From a virus, in the IMG/VR virus record IMGVR_UViG_3300027749_000448, positions 1-25,635 of that record: a stretch of DNA of 25,635 bases. One strand, given 5' to 3'. Shown here one piece after another: positions 14,032 through 21,556 of the stretch. Below the pieces are notes generated by a model. It saw only the letters and a list, made by a program, of their open reading frames with translations, made no database searches and had not been told where the DNA came from. A program made the position numbers and the translations under genes. Each line of letters begins with the position of its first letter. The stretch's first letter is position 1.

Positions 14032-15108
14032 ATGGAAGTTAAAAAATTTTCCGACTTCAGAGAGGAATCAGTAAATGAGGAATTCCTAATGCCTGCTATT
14101 AAAGGAGCACTTGGTAAATTAGCTAATCTATTCGCTGGTCCCTTCAAGAACCTTATAGGGGATATTAAAAATATGTTTAATCCAGATGACCCAACATCCA
14201 TTAAGAATATTATAATGACTGAATTTAATAAGGCAGTAGATGCTGCTCAAAAATCTATACCAACTTTAGCTGGTGAAAATGATGTTGATACTGTTATGGA
14301 TACCATGGTTAATGACTTAGTAGCTTTTGGGATTGGATTAAATAAAGATGTTGAAGGAGCACTTGGTAAACAAAAAGCCCCTAAGTTTGATAAAGTTGCT
14401 CAGGCTGTATTATTAGGTAATAAAGAAGCTGACTGGTCAGGTATCATTGGATTGCTCGATCCAAATAAAGCAGCAGAGGGATTGAAAAAAATTGGTCAGC
14501 CAGCAGGTAGAAGGGTCGATAAGTGGAAATATTCTAATGTAATGTATAAGGAAGCTCTTAATAACGCCGCTAAAAATAATACAGCAGATCCTAAAAAAGC
14601 TAAAAAAGACGCAGCTATTAAGTTTATAGATGCAATGCAGAAAGAGGTTAAAACGATGTTAGATAAGGAACTCAGTAATGAGGAGATAGAAAAGATCTAT
14701 AATCAAGGTGGACCTCAATATAAAGTAGGTGATATGGTAACATATCTTTTACAAGATAAGAAACCGGAGTGGGATAAGTTAGATGATAATGCCAAGAAAA
14801 ACCTAACAGCGGAACCAGCAAAATCTTTAGTTGGAACTGGTAAGATAGAAAAGATAGAAGGTAATGAATATAGTATTGTATACGGTAATAATCTGAGAAC
14901 AAAAAAAGCAGCTAATGAAATAGTAGGAAAGTCTGGTGGTGGAGAAGAATCTCAAAGTGCTACTAAGTTACATACTCTTTTAGCAGATATGAAAGGAGAC
15001 GAGGAAAAAATGTCAGCTGTTCTTAAATTTTCAGAGTTTGTTAAAGACCCTAATAATAAAGCAAAGGCTGAAGAGTTAATCAAACAAATACCAGGAGGAG
15101 GAGCGTAA
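14032..15108 (+). CDS. Putative virion/internal head protein with capsid-targeting-like N-terminus, 358 aa
   Basis: The start MEVKKFSDFREESVNEEF closely resembles the start at 19517 (KTFIQFNESKINEF) and the T4 capsid-targeting peptide, with the E-rich end where a head protease would cut. After it comes an alanine/lysine-rich helical protein. Near residues 225-300 there is an SH3-like stretch (QYKVGDMVTYLL, then GTGKIEKIEGNEYSIVYG), and the end is glycine rich (IPGGGA). It has no TM segment, apart from a mildly hydrophobic helix at 20-48. The family is unknown. The order (late-type box, plus strand, second structural-looking gene directly behind) supports a virion role, but this is inferred. 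Confidence 0.65.
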   Translation: MEVKKFSDFREESVNEEFLMPAIKGALGKLANLFAGPFKNLIGDIKNMFNPDDPTSIKNIIMTEFNKAVDAAQKSIPTLAGENDVDTVMDTMVNDLVAFGIGLNKDVEGALGKQKAPKFDKVAQAVLLGNKEADWSGIIGLLDPNKAAEGLKKIGQPAGRRVDKWKYSNVMYKEALNNAAKNNTADPKKAKKDAAIKFIDAMQKEVKTMLDKELSNEEIEKIYNQGGPQYKVGDMVTYLLQDKKPEWDKLDDNAKKNLTAEPAKSLVGTGKIEKIEGNEYSIVYGNNLRTKKAANEIVGKSGGGEESQSATKLHTLLADMKGDEEKMSAVLKFSEFVKDPNNKAKAEELIKQIPGGGA

Positions 15109-15111
15109 CAC

Positions 15112-15846
15112 ATGTCATATAAAAAAGACTTATTAAAAATTTATAACAAGATTGATACAATAGTCAAAAGGGGACATACGTCCATTTATGATTACTATAG
15201 CTATATCGATGAGCTAATAGATAATGGTAAATATCAGATGTTTCAGGATGTACTACTTCAGTATTATAAAATTGACGTGCGTACATATAGACATGTTTCT
15301 GATTATAGAAAAATTAGTTTTGAACAAATCAGTGAACTCACTAACTCTTCTTTTCAAAAACAATTTAAAAAGGTATGTGACTCAACTGGAGTTTATCCTA
15401 ACGGATTCCACTATTATGACTACTATACTAATGTATATTTAGGTGACATTAAAGAAGTAGAAATACCACATAGTACTATTATGTATAAAGACCCAGAGTT
15501 AACAAAGGTTCAGAAAGCAGTTGACAATGGTGAGATAAAAATAATAACTCTTGAGGTTACCGTTGGTTCAGCTAACGCCCTAGCTGAAGCCATACCACAA
15601 TTTGAAACTAGAGAATCACAAGTAATAACCTATCCACAAGGATGTACCATACTTTATGGTACAGATTTATATAGATGTTTACAAACATATACTTGGGAAA
15701 AGGGTAACTTCATAACACCAACAAACCCATCATATTGGACTCAAGTAAGTTCACCAACTTATAGTTTTACTGTTATTAATGATGATACTATTCCACTTTT
15801 GGATAAATACAAGTTAGCAATAAATATAATAAAGACGAGTCAATAA
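15112..15846 (+). CDS. Putative tail/virion protein with carbohydrate-binding-like module, 244 aa
   Basis: It starts three bases after the preceding stop. The N-terminal 120 aa is helical and tyrosine rich (HTSIYDYYSYIDELIDNGKY). At about 178-210, ITYPQGCTILYGTDLYRCLQ followed by G-N-F-I-T-P-T-N-P-S-Y-W gives the Y..G..v.y.g..Y.c......P....YW pattern of small CBM5/12-type chitin-binding folds, which are common on phage tail and baseplate proteins. I infer a virion protein that binds a glycan or a partner. It is convergent with the exonuclease-like gene with no spacer. Confidence 0.6.
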   Translation: MSYKKDLLKIYNKIDTIVKRGHTSIYDYYSYIDELIDNGKYQMFQDVLLQYYKIDVRTYRHVSDYRKISFEQISELTNSSFQKQFKKVCDSTGVYPNGFHYYDYYTNVYLGDIKEVEIPHSTIMYKDPELTKVQKAVDNGEIKIITLEVTVGSANALAEAIPQFETRESQVITYPQGCTILYGTDLYRCLQTYTWEKGNFITPTNPSYWTQVSSPTYSFTVINDDTIPLLDKYKLAINIIKTSQ

Positions 15847-16584
15847 TTAATTCTGACCAGAAGTCAATTCTAAATAGTTATATAAAGCATCTTTGAAGTC
15901 AAAACACTTATGTATTTTGGCTTCTTCATTTGGACCTATATAAACTAAATAACCAACGTGTACATCTATACCTATTTCTTTAAGTATCAAAGCGTACATA
16001 GATATTTGAATAGAGTATTCAGTTAAATGACATTTATCATAATCTTGAAATGGTTCAAGTAACTTTTCACCATAACCATTATGAGTCTCAAATTTTTTAT
16101 TTGTCTTCCAGTCTAAAATAACTATTTTATCCTTGTAAAGGAATATAGAGTCAATCATACCTGCAATATTCCACTTGGTAGAAAATACCCTTTGTTCAAA
16201 CTTAACCGGAGTTAGTTTAAATAAATGGGTCGCATAAATATTATTGAACTTATTTATTCTGTCTATTATATCAACATCATTTGGTAATGGTTGATATATT
16301 TGGTTGTAGTAGTTTTCAATCCAGTTGTGTGTGGAAGTACCAATATGATTAGCCCTATCGTTAAGAACTTGCCATTGGCGAAGTATTTCAGTTTGTTCCA
16401 CACCAGCTTCCTCAGCTTTCTTTTTAGACCAAAAGTCACTATCAAACTTTTCGTGGAATCTTGAGATGAATTGAGTGACCGATATAAAGTGTTGACCCTC
16501 ATAAGTGTACTTATGTTTGACAGGATCAAACTGAAACTTAGGGTCATCGTATTTATTTAAAAGGTCAAGAACAGTATCTCGCAT
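15847..16584 (-). CDS. PD-(D/E)XK nuclease, RecB/Cas4-type exonuclease-like, 245 aa
   Basis: The RecB-family nuclease motifs appear in order: GTSTHNWIENYY (82-93, H86), KFEQRV (128-133, E130), AGMIDSIF (141-148, D145), ILDWKTNK (156-163, D158 and K160) and the QxxxY element SIQISMYALIL (191-201, Q193, Y197). These are the residues for metal-dependent DNA hydrolysis, and they are complete. No cysteine cluster for an Fe-S centre is seen, unlike Cas4 or AddB. A role in phage recombination, host DNA breakdown or end processing is likely. The start codon lies within an 11-bp inverted repeat that could hide it in the mRNA. Confidence 0.8.
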   Translation of the reverse strand: MRDTVLDLLNKYDDPKFQFDPVKHKYTYEGQHFISVTQFISRFHEKFDSDFWSKKKAEEAGVEQTEILRQWQVLNDRANHIGTSTHNWIENYYNQIYQPLPNDVDIIDRINKFNNIYATHLFKLTPVKFEQRVFSTKWNIAGMIDSIFLYKDKIVILDWKTNKKFETHNGYGEKLLEPFQDYDKCHLTEYSIQISMYALILKEIGIDVHVGYLVYIGPNEEAKIHKCFDFKDALYNYLELTSGQN

Positions 16585-16611
16585 AACATATATATGCTAA
16601 ATACTGTTCTT
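16567..16611 (-). promoter_or_regulatory. Inverted repeat spanning the start codon of the nuclease gene
   Basis: The 11-base arms aagaacagtat (16567-16577) and atactgttctt (16601-16611) are perfectly complementary and enclose the ATG at 16584. An inner arm pair gcata/tatgc (16581-16585, 16593-16597) overlaps the ATG itself. In RNA this would be a long hairpin with the AUG paired; in DNA it could be an operator for a dimeric repressor. Confidence 0.5.
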
Positions 16612-16620
16612 TGTTTATTT

Positions 16621-17991
16621 CTACCTTCTAGACCTTGATCTTAACCATGTTAAGAAACTATCGGAATTTAAATCTGAACTTGCGTATTCTCTTATCATAT
16701 CAGACACACTATTCCTTCCAAACGACCAACCACCTTGAAGGTCTGCTAGTCTCTCTTCATTTATATTTGTATCACGAGACCTTTGTTCTCTTTCGGATAG
16801 AAGTCTTTTTGTCCTCTCAGCTTGCTCAGCAAGAATCCTTTCGTGTTCCTCAATCTGCTTATTAATCAGATCCATATCATTAAGAGATTCGTCCTTATAT
16901 ATCCAGTCTCTTAAAAGAGGATGTCTATAAGCGTCGTCTTCAAGAATATAAACATCAAGTATATTAGAATACTTTGCTCGACCTTCGAATACATGAAACC
17001 CACGACTAGGTATTTCGACCATTTCATGTGTATAGTGAAACAGATTAGTAGTTCCATCTTCTGTTAGATGTCGGTGGTTTTCATAGTAACCTTCCGAACC
17101 AGAAATAGTGATTATATCCTCAGAACCATTTTTATAGTTAAAAATAGTATTAGTATCACGACAAAGAAACTTAAACGTATCTAAGTAAGGATACCTATCA
17201 TAGTCAGATATATTCAACTTAGCAGACAACCTCATTATTTCAAGGTCTTGGTTATTAGATACAAACTTCAAAGTGTTATTCCACTTTTGTTCCTTCTTAT
17301 AGATGAACCCATTTGCATCAGCCCACTTTTTAAAATGGAAGACATAGTCTTCATCAGCAATCGTATATATACGATCCATCAGTTGGAATACCTTACCATT
17401 TGGGTCAGTAGTATTCATCCAAAGCAAAGCTCTACCTAATATATGGTCTGTGTTGTCAACCATAATAAGCATTTTTATTTGTTCTGGGTTATCAACATAA
17501 AGTTGAAACCAAGGTTGACATGACTTATGTTTCATACAAGAATTACCTAATGTAGAATCTTGTGTAACATATCTCTCATAATGATAATACTTACGAATGT
17601 CTTCACCTTCGACTATTTTGAAAGTAAAAGATGGTGATGACTGGACATTACGATAAAGAGTAGAGAACAACTCTACTTCCTTATCGGAGACATCCTTGAA
17701 TATCTTCTTGATAAAAGAACCGGGTTTAGCAAATATACGTTTACTTGAATGCCATACATCCTCACCAGATTCAATCATTTGAGATGACCGTTCTGGGGTT
17801 AGATATGATATCTTAGTCTTATCCGAAGAGGACACGGATAAGTAGTTGACGTGATTATCAATAAGTACATCCAATGATAAACGAGACTTCAAAAGCATTC
17901 GAGCTATCTCTGAAGCTGGTTCCATTTGTAACAGAACATCATTAAGTTCCGGTGAAATATGTATATCAGAAGTTTTCCTTGTATATGGCAT
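16621..17991 (-). CDS. Unknown conserved-looking phage protein, 456 aa, S-C-M motif
   Basis: I do not know a function for this protein. A well-ordered core lies at about 135-235: DSTLGNSCMKHKSCQPWF (S151-C152-M153), the strand LYVDNPEQIKMLIM, GRALLWMNTT, LMDRIYTIAD and a helix with KKWADANGF. It reads like a folded domain of mixed alpha/beta type. The C-terminus has a charged coiled coil (INKQIEEHERILAEQAERT, about 382-405) and then a serine/arginine-rich end (FLTWLRSRSRR). There is no TM segment or nucleotide motif. Its own host-type promoter lies just upstream, so it is probably expressed early. Confidence 0.75.
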   Translation of the reverse strand: MPYTRKTSDIHISPELNDVLLQMEPASEIARMLLKSRLSLDVLIDNHVNYLSVSSSDKTKISYLTPERSSQMIESGEDVWHSSKRIFAKPGSFIKKIFKDVSDKEVELFSTLYRNVQSSPSFTFKIVEGEDIRKYYHYERYVTQDSTLGNSCMKHKSCQPWFQLYVDNPEQIKMLIMVDNTDHILGRALLWMNTTDPNGKVFQLMDRIYTIADEDYVFHFKKWADANGFIYKKEQKWNNTLKFVSNNQDLEIMRLSAKLNISDYDRYPYLDTFKFLCRDTNTIFNYKNGSEDIITISGSEGYYENHRHLTEDGTTNLFHYTHEMVEIPSRGFHVFEGRAKYSNILDVYILEDDAYRHPLLRDWIYKDESLNDMDLINKQIEEHERILAEQAERTKRLLSEREQRSRDTNINEERLADLQGGWSFGRNSVSDMIREYASSDLNSDSFLTWLRSRSRR

Positions 17992-18007
17992 TCCTTGAAA
18001 GTTTTTA

Positions 18008-18039
18008 CAAATATACGATAAATATTTTAATAAAACAAC
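18008..18039 (-). promoter_or_regulatory. Host-type promoter of the 456-aa gene
   Basis: The minus strand has TATATTTG at 18015-18008, preceded by TCG, with GTTG at 18039-18036 (spacer 20). This fits the Bacteroidota -33/-7 pattern. The ATG is 16 bases downstream of the -7 box. Confidence 0.6.
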
Positions 18040-18041
18040 CT

Positions 18042-18371
18042 TTATAGATCTTTTTTGTAAACATAATCAAGTAACTCAAGTACCCTATTATTTGTTATCT
18101 CCTTGAATTTCGCCTTCTTAATCTGTGAGACTAGATCATTTCTAGATATAGTTTTCCTAGCAGTAGAAAGCTTCTTGATCCAATCCAATTCTGATTTACT
18201 AAACGGTATTGGTGGTCCATCATACTTAGGTATTTTTGTAGCCACCGGTGGTGGTGGTGGATTACCTGATTTCTTTTCCTTTGGAATAGACTTCTTGTTT
18301 ATACTCACTTCGGGTATTTCAAACTCCGCTGATAGGTCTTTCATACCTAGAATCCTTCTTATTAAACTCAT
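18042..18371 (-). CDS. Hypothetical protein with proline-rich linker, 109 aa
   Basis: The N-terminus is a short basic helix (MSLIRRILGMKDLSAEF). A flexible lysine/proline linker follows (KKSGNPPPPPVATKIPKYDG, residues 34-53). The rest is a compact helical C-terminal domain (SKSELDWIKKLSTARKTISR onward) that looks like a small winged-helix or helical bundle. The linker with five consecutive prolines suggests a tether between two binding parts. Function unknown. It follows the small membrane protein by ten bases. Confidence 0.65.
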   Translation of the reverse strand: MSLIRRILGMKDLSAEFEIPEVSINKKSIPKEKKSGNPPPPPVATKIPKYDGPPIPFSKSELDWIKKLSTARKTISRNDLVSQIKKAKFKEITNNRVLELLDYVYKKDL

Positions 18372-18381
18372 ATTTTTATTT

Positions 18382-18585
18382 TTATTTTATTCTAAATGTA
18401 TCTTGAATTGTTGTTGTTACAATACTATCCTTACCGTCATCAGAATGATATGAAAGCACTTTAACTACACCATGTCGGTGTAGTTTAGCTTTCTCCTCAT
18501 CAACCTCATTACGATGCAACCTATATAATATAGCCCCGATAGTTAAAGCTATAAAAATAACTGAAAGAAAAAATCTTATCCTCAT
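18382..18585 (-). CDS. Small single-TM protein, 67 aa
   Basis: A short basic start (MRIR) is followed by one hydrophobic helix (FFLSVIFIALTIGAILY, residues 5-21). A charged tail of about 45 aa comes next, with a beta-rich end (HGVVKVLSYHSDDGKDSIV). It is probably a type II inner-membrane protein or has an uncleaved signal anchor. The ATG overlaps the upstream stop by four bases (ATGA), so it is translationally coupled to the 290-aa protein. It could belong to a lysis or membrane-remodelling set, but nothing specific shows it. Confidence 0.65.
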   Translation of the reverse strand: MRIRFFLSVIFIALTIGAILYRLHRNEVDEEKAKLHRHGVVKVLSYHSDDGKDSIVTTTIQDTFRIK

Positions 18586-19454
18586 ATAAGTTCAAGTAGT
18601 TGGTTTAGTTTTTCGTCACGAATAAAACACTGTGTAATCTTCAAAATCTTTTCAGTTTCCTTCTTAACTACATAAGAGTCCTGACGAGAAAATATCTGAA
18701 TATAACAGTTAAATACCTTAAACGCTTCAATCGAAAAATCATTATGTTGATTCAGTTCCAACTTATCCGAAGGTGTCATTAAGACAGCAAGTTCCGACTT
18801 ACTCAACCCACTAAGACGATCAGTTGCTGAGAAACGTATAGAGTTCTTAAACGCATCAAACTTCTGGTGATTTACTTTCAAATCCTTATCAACGATAATC
18901 TTCCTTATCTCCGATAACATTACACGTTCTCCAATCAAAGACTTAATAGAAGCAATCTGTTCATCAAATGTTTCAACATCTATTGTCTGTGATATTTCTT
19001 CAGCCATTTTAGTAACACCCTTCAAATGTTTCTTAGACAAGGACATATTACGAATAGAAGAAACTAAATAAGAGTTGTTATCCTCACGGAATAAACCCAT
19101 ATTCATATTAAGTCTACGAGACTTATCAGTAGAGTTAAGAATAAAGAAAGCTTTATGGAATTTTGTAACACCAATCTCAACACTATCAGAAAGAAGTGTT
19201 AGTTCCTGAGTACCACGTTTCATAACGAAACGGTAGTTAGTGATGTTGAAGTTAGCTTCAAGTTGAGTAATCTTTGATTTAAGGAAAGCCCGAATATCGA
19301 ATATTTCGTATAGACGGGATACTGTTGATGTGTTTATCACATGGTTAAAATACTTAGTAACTACTTGGTCACCTATTTGGGAAATCTCAATAGCGTCAAT
19401 CTTGTTAAAGAGTTCTGACTTGTTGTATTCGATAAAACCGTAACGTTTAAGCAT
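18582..19454 (-). CDS. Hypothetical protein, 290 aa
   Basis: I choose the ATG at 19454 (MLKRYGFIEY). The open frame goes on to a TTG at 19472, but that TTG is part of a promoter -7 box (TATATTTG, 19477-19470), so it cannot be the start of that transcript. The protein is soluble and mixed alpha/beta. A central region, FHKAFFILNSTDKSRRLNMN, then MGLFRED, looks conserved in character, and a C-terminal helical half follows (HLKGVTKMAEEISQTIDVET and so on). I thought of DUF932-like proteins, but the resemblance is too weak to call. It is the first gene of a set of three small-to-medium orfs with its own strong host-type promoter. Confidence 0.65.
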   Translation of the reverse strand: MLKRYGFIEYNKSELFNKIDAIEISQIGDQVVTKYFNHVINTSTVSRLYEIFDIRAFLKSKITQLEANFNITNYRFVMKRGTQELTLLSDSVEIGVTKFHKAFFILNSTDKSRRLNMNMGLFREDNNSYLVSSIRNMSLSKKHLKGVTKMAEEISQTIDVETFDEQIASIKSLIGERVMLSEIRKIIVDKDLKVNHQKFDAFKNSIRFSATDRLSGLSKSELAVLMTPSDKLELNQHNDFSIEAFKVFNCYIQIFSRQDSYVVKKETEKILKITQCFIRDEKLNQLLELI

Positions 19455-19469
19455 AGTTGAATATTTATA

Positions 19470-19500
19470 CAAATATACGACATTTTTCCTGATTTACAAA
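19470..19500 (-). promoter_or_regulatory. Host-type promoter, best match in the window
   Basis: The minus strand reads TTTG (19500-19497), a spacer of 19, then TATATTTG (19477-19470) preceded by TCG. This is an exact fit to the Bacteroidota vegetative promoter (TTTG, N19-20, TAnnTTTG). The ATG at 19454 follows 15 bases after the -7 box, and the site decides the start codon of the 290-aa gene. Confidence 0.75.
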
Positions 19501-19516
19501 CTGAATATATACTTAT

Positions 19517-19984
19517 ATGATTAAAACATTTATTCAGTTTAATGAAAGTAAGATAAATGAATTTGTATCATTTGATAAGGGATATGAAAGAATGTATAAA
19601 GGTTCGTCCGATTTTGAGCACTATTGGAATATGTCAAAGAAAATGAATGATTCAGACTATAACTCAATAGTTAAGTTTTTCGAAAGGAATTACCCTGATT
19701 TATCACATTTAGTTGTTAGACAACACAATACAGTCTATATAAACCAGTATAGATCAGGTGTTGATACCCTAATCAAAAGAAAAATAGATGGTAGAATAGT
19801 AGACGTTTGGCATTTATACATTTGGGAAACCGCTTATCCGGAAGAAAATTACTTTAATATATCAGTTCAACAAGGTGATATGAAACCATTAACTCCAGAC
19901 CCGATTGCTTATTACACAGCAGATACAATTCATGGACTATTAAACTTTTTCAAGGACTTCTTCGACACAACAAAAGAAATATAA
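19517..19984 (+). CDS. Putative packaged protein with capsid-targeting-like N-terminus, 155 aa
   Basis: The start MIKTFIQFNESKINEF is the closest in this window to the T4 capsid-targeting sequence (MKTYQEFIAEA) and to the start at 14032. The remaining 135 aa form a compact soluble domain with paired aromatic strands (DVWHLYIWETAYPEENYFNI) and a C-terminal helix (IHGLLNFFKDFFDTTKEI). No catalytic motif is seen. It is the only plus-strand gene between 15847 and the window end and has its own terminator. It is therefore an isolated transcription unit, consistent with a late, virion-packaged or injected protein (inferred). Confidence 0.65.
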   Translation: MIKTFIQFNESKINEFVSFDKGYERMYKGSSDFEHYWNMSKKMNDSDYNSIVKFFERNYPDLSHLVVRQHNTVYINQYRSGVDTLIKRKIDGRIVDVWHLYIWETAYPEENYFNISVQQGDMKPLTPDPIAYYTADTIHGLLNFFKDFFDTTKEI

Positions 19985-20014
19985 AAACCCCAGTCATTTG
20001 ACCGGGGTTTATCT
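19985..20014. terminator. Bidirectional terminator between the CTS-like gene and gltX
   Basis: The stem aaacccc/ggggttt (19985-19991 with 20004-20010) is extended by gtc/gac across one A-C mismatch, with a short loop. On the minus strand the exit is TTTTTAT. It lies just past both convergent stops (19984 and 20016). Confidence 0.8.
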
Positions 20015-20015
20015 T

Positions 20016-21506
20016 TTAAAGAGTATTATGTATTCTCTTAACTACTTCGTCCTTACCTAAGATACCCATTGTCGTCATCAAATCCGGTCCAGGAACACCA
20101 CCGGTAATCGATATACGCAAACCTGGCATTATCTTACCCATTTTCACACCCATTGATTGACATATATCAGAGATAATCTGTTTGATAGTGTCAGCGACCC
20201 AATCAAATGTATCAATCTTACTAATAAAGTCACTCATTACCTTCTTATAATCGTCAGTAAGAGATTTACTCGCCTGGAATTTCTCGCCATCAACATCACT
20301 AACAATGACCGGTTTGAAGAATATATCAGCTACCGGTTGTAAATCTCCTGTAAAAATAGACCTATTCTTACAGATATCAACAATCTTTGATATGTTATCC
20401 GGAGAATACTTGTAAGTATCACCCATATCAATATACTTCAACAAATAATCGTCAGTCCTTTTGTGTTTAATATAATAACTATTAAAGTGTTTCGCTTTAT
20501 CCATATCGAAACGAGCACCAGACTTATGAACCCTATCTAGTGAAAACTGACTAATCAAATCGTCCATAGAGAAAATTTCATTAGTATCAGTTGGTGACCA
20601 ACCAATCAAAGAAAGAGTGTTGATAAATACATCAGCATCAAATCCACAATCCTTCCAACCATTCACAAAGTTACCATCTGCGTCGGTATAACCAAGTGGA
20701 GCAATCGGAATACCGTATTTAGCGGCTGTTCTCTTTGACAACTTACCCTTACCATCCGGGTTCATAATCAGCGGTAAGTGAGCAAAGGTAGGAATATCCC
20801 AACCAAATGCTTTGTAAAGCAGTACGTGAAATGGTGTTGAAGCAACCCACTCCTGACCACGAAGGACATGAGTAACCCCCATATCATGATCGTCAGAAGT
20901 ATTAGCCAAGTGATAACTTGCTATACCATCGGACTTCAAAAGAACCTTATCATCCAACTGGTTAGAGTTGATAGTAATATCCCCTAAAATCGCATCACTG
21001 AAAGTAATGTCAATATTAGCAGGTACAGCGAAACGAACAACATACTTATCCCCATTATCCATACGAGCAGCAACATCATCTTTACTTAGAGAAAGTGAGT
21101 TCAACATACTCATACGAGTAGATGCATCGTATTTAAAGTTAGGGATAGATTTATGAGCTTTATCCAAGTCATCCTTACTATCAAATGCGTAGTAAGCGTA
21201 TCCATTATCAATCAAATAAGCAACCTTAGCTGAATAATCTCTTTGAGACTGGATAAATGAACCAACCGAAGGGTCTGGGTTCCAATAAGAAGCATCAGGT
21301 ACGATACCTAACCAATCACACATCTTCCTAAAGTAATCGAGGAAGTCTGGTGTATATCGATCCCTGTCAGTATCTTCAAGACGAACAAGAAACTTACCAC
21401 CATTCTGTTTAGCTAGAAAGTAGTTATAAAGTAAAGTCCTAACGTTACCAATGTGACAAAAATTGGAAGTAGGTGAGGGTGCTATTCTTGTTACTATCTG
21501 TTTCAT
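20016..21506 (-). CDS. gltX: Glutamyl-tRNA synthetase
   Basis: It charges tRNA-Glu with glutamate using ATP (class I). The HIGH signature is SPTSNFCHIGNVRT (11-24) and the KMSKS signature is GKLSKR (254-259). Typical GluRS words lie between: FLVRLEDTDRDR (39-50), YAYYAFDSKDDL (103-114), and LANTSDDHDMGVTHVLRGQE (200-219; cellular forms usually have R-G-E-E-W). The wording around YYAFD and STRMSMLNSLSLS is of the Bacteroidota bacterial type. At 496 aa the enzyme is full length, with the C-terminal anticodon-binding region present, so I see no decay. It stands apart from other genes with its own host-type promoter and terminator. No tRNA gene is in the window. A synthetase gene in a phage is unusual. 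Confidence 0.95.
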   Translation of the reverse strand: MKQIVTRIAPSPTSNFCHIGNVRTLLYNYFLAKQNGGKFLVRLEDTDRDRYTPDFLDYFRKMCDWLGIVPDASYWNPDPSVGSFIQSQRDYSAKVAYLIDNGYAYYAFDSKDDLDKAHKSIPNFKYDASTRMSMLNSLSLSKDDVAARMDNGDKYVVRFAVPANIDITFSDAILGDITINSNQLDDKVLLKSDGIASYHLANTSDDHDMGVTHVLRGQEWVASTPFHVLLYKAFGWDIPTFAHLPLIMNPDGKGKLSKRTAAKYGIPIAPLGYTDADGNFVNGWKDCGFDADVFINTLSLIGWSPTDTNEIFSMDDLISQFSLDRVHKSGARFDMDKAKHFNSYYIKHKRTDDYLLKYIDMGDTYKYSPDNISKIVDICKNRSIFTGDLQPVADIFFKPVIVSDVDGEKFQASKSLTDDYKKVMSDFISKIDTFDWVADTIKQIISDICQSMGVKMGKIMPGLRISITGGVPGPDLMTTMGILGKDEVVKRIHNTL

Positions 21507-21524
21507 ATTTTATCTTTTGTTTTA

Positions 21525-21556
21525 CAAAGATACGAAAAAATACTGACAATACCAAG
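21525..21556 (-). promoter_or_regulatory. Host-type promoter of gltX
   Basis: The minus strand has TATCTTTG (21532-21525) preceded by TCG, with CTTG (21556-21553) at spacer 20. The ATG at 21506 is 18 bases after the -7 box. This predicts transcription of gltX by the host sigma factor from the time of infection. Confidence 0.65.

Noticed and set aside
18103-18453. Plus-strand frame of 116 codons with a glycine run
   Set aside because: The glycine run is the antisense of the five prolines in the 109-aa gene; two real minus-strand genes cover it.
18582-19454. DUF932 (phage/plasmid-like) family assignment
   Set aside because: Only a loose likeness in the central region; no motif in order.
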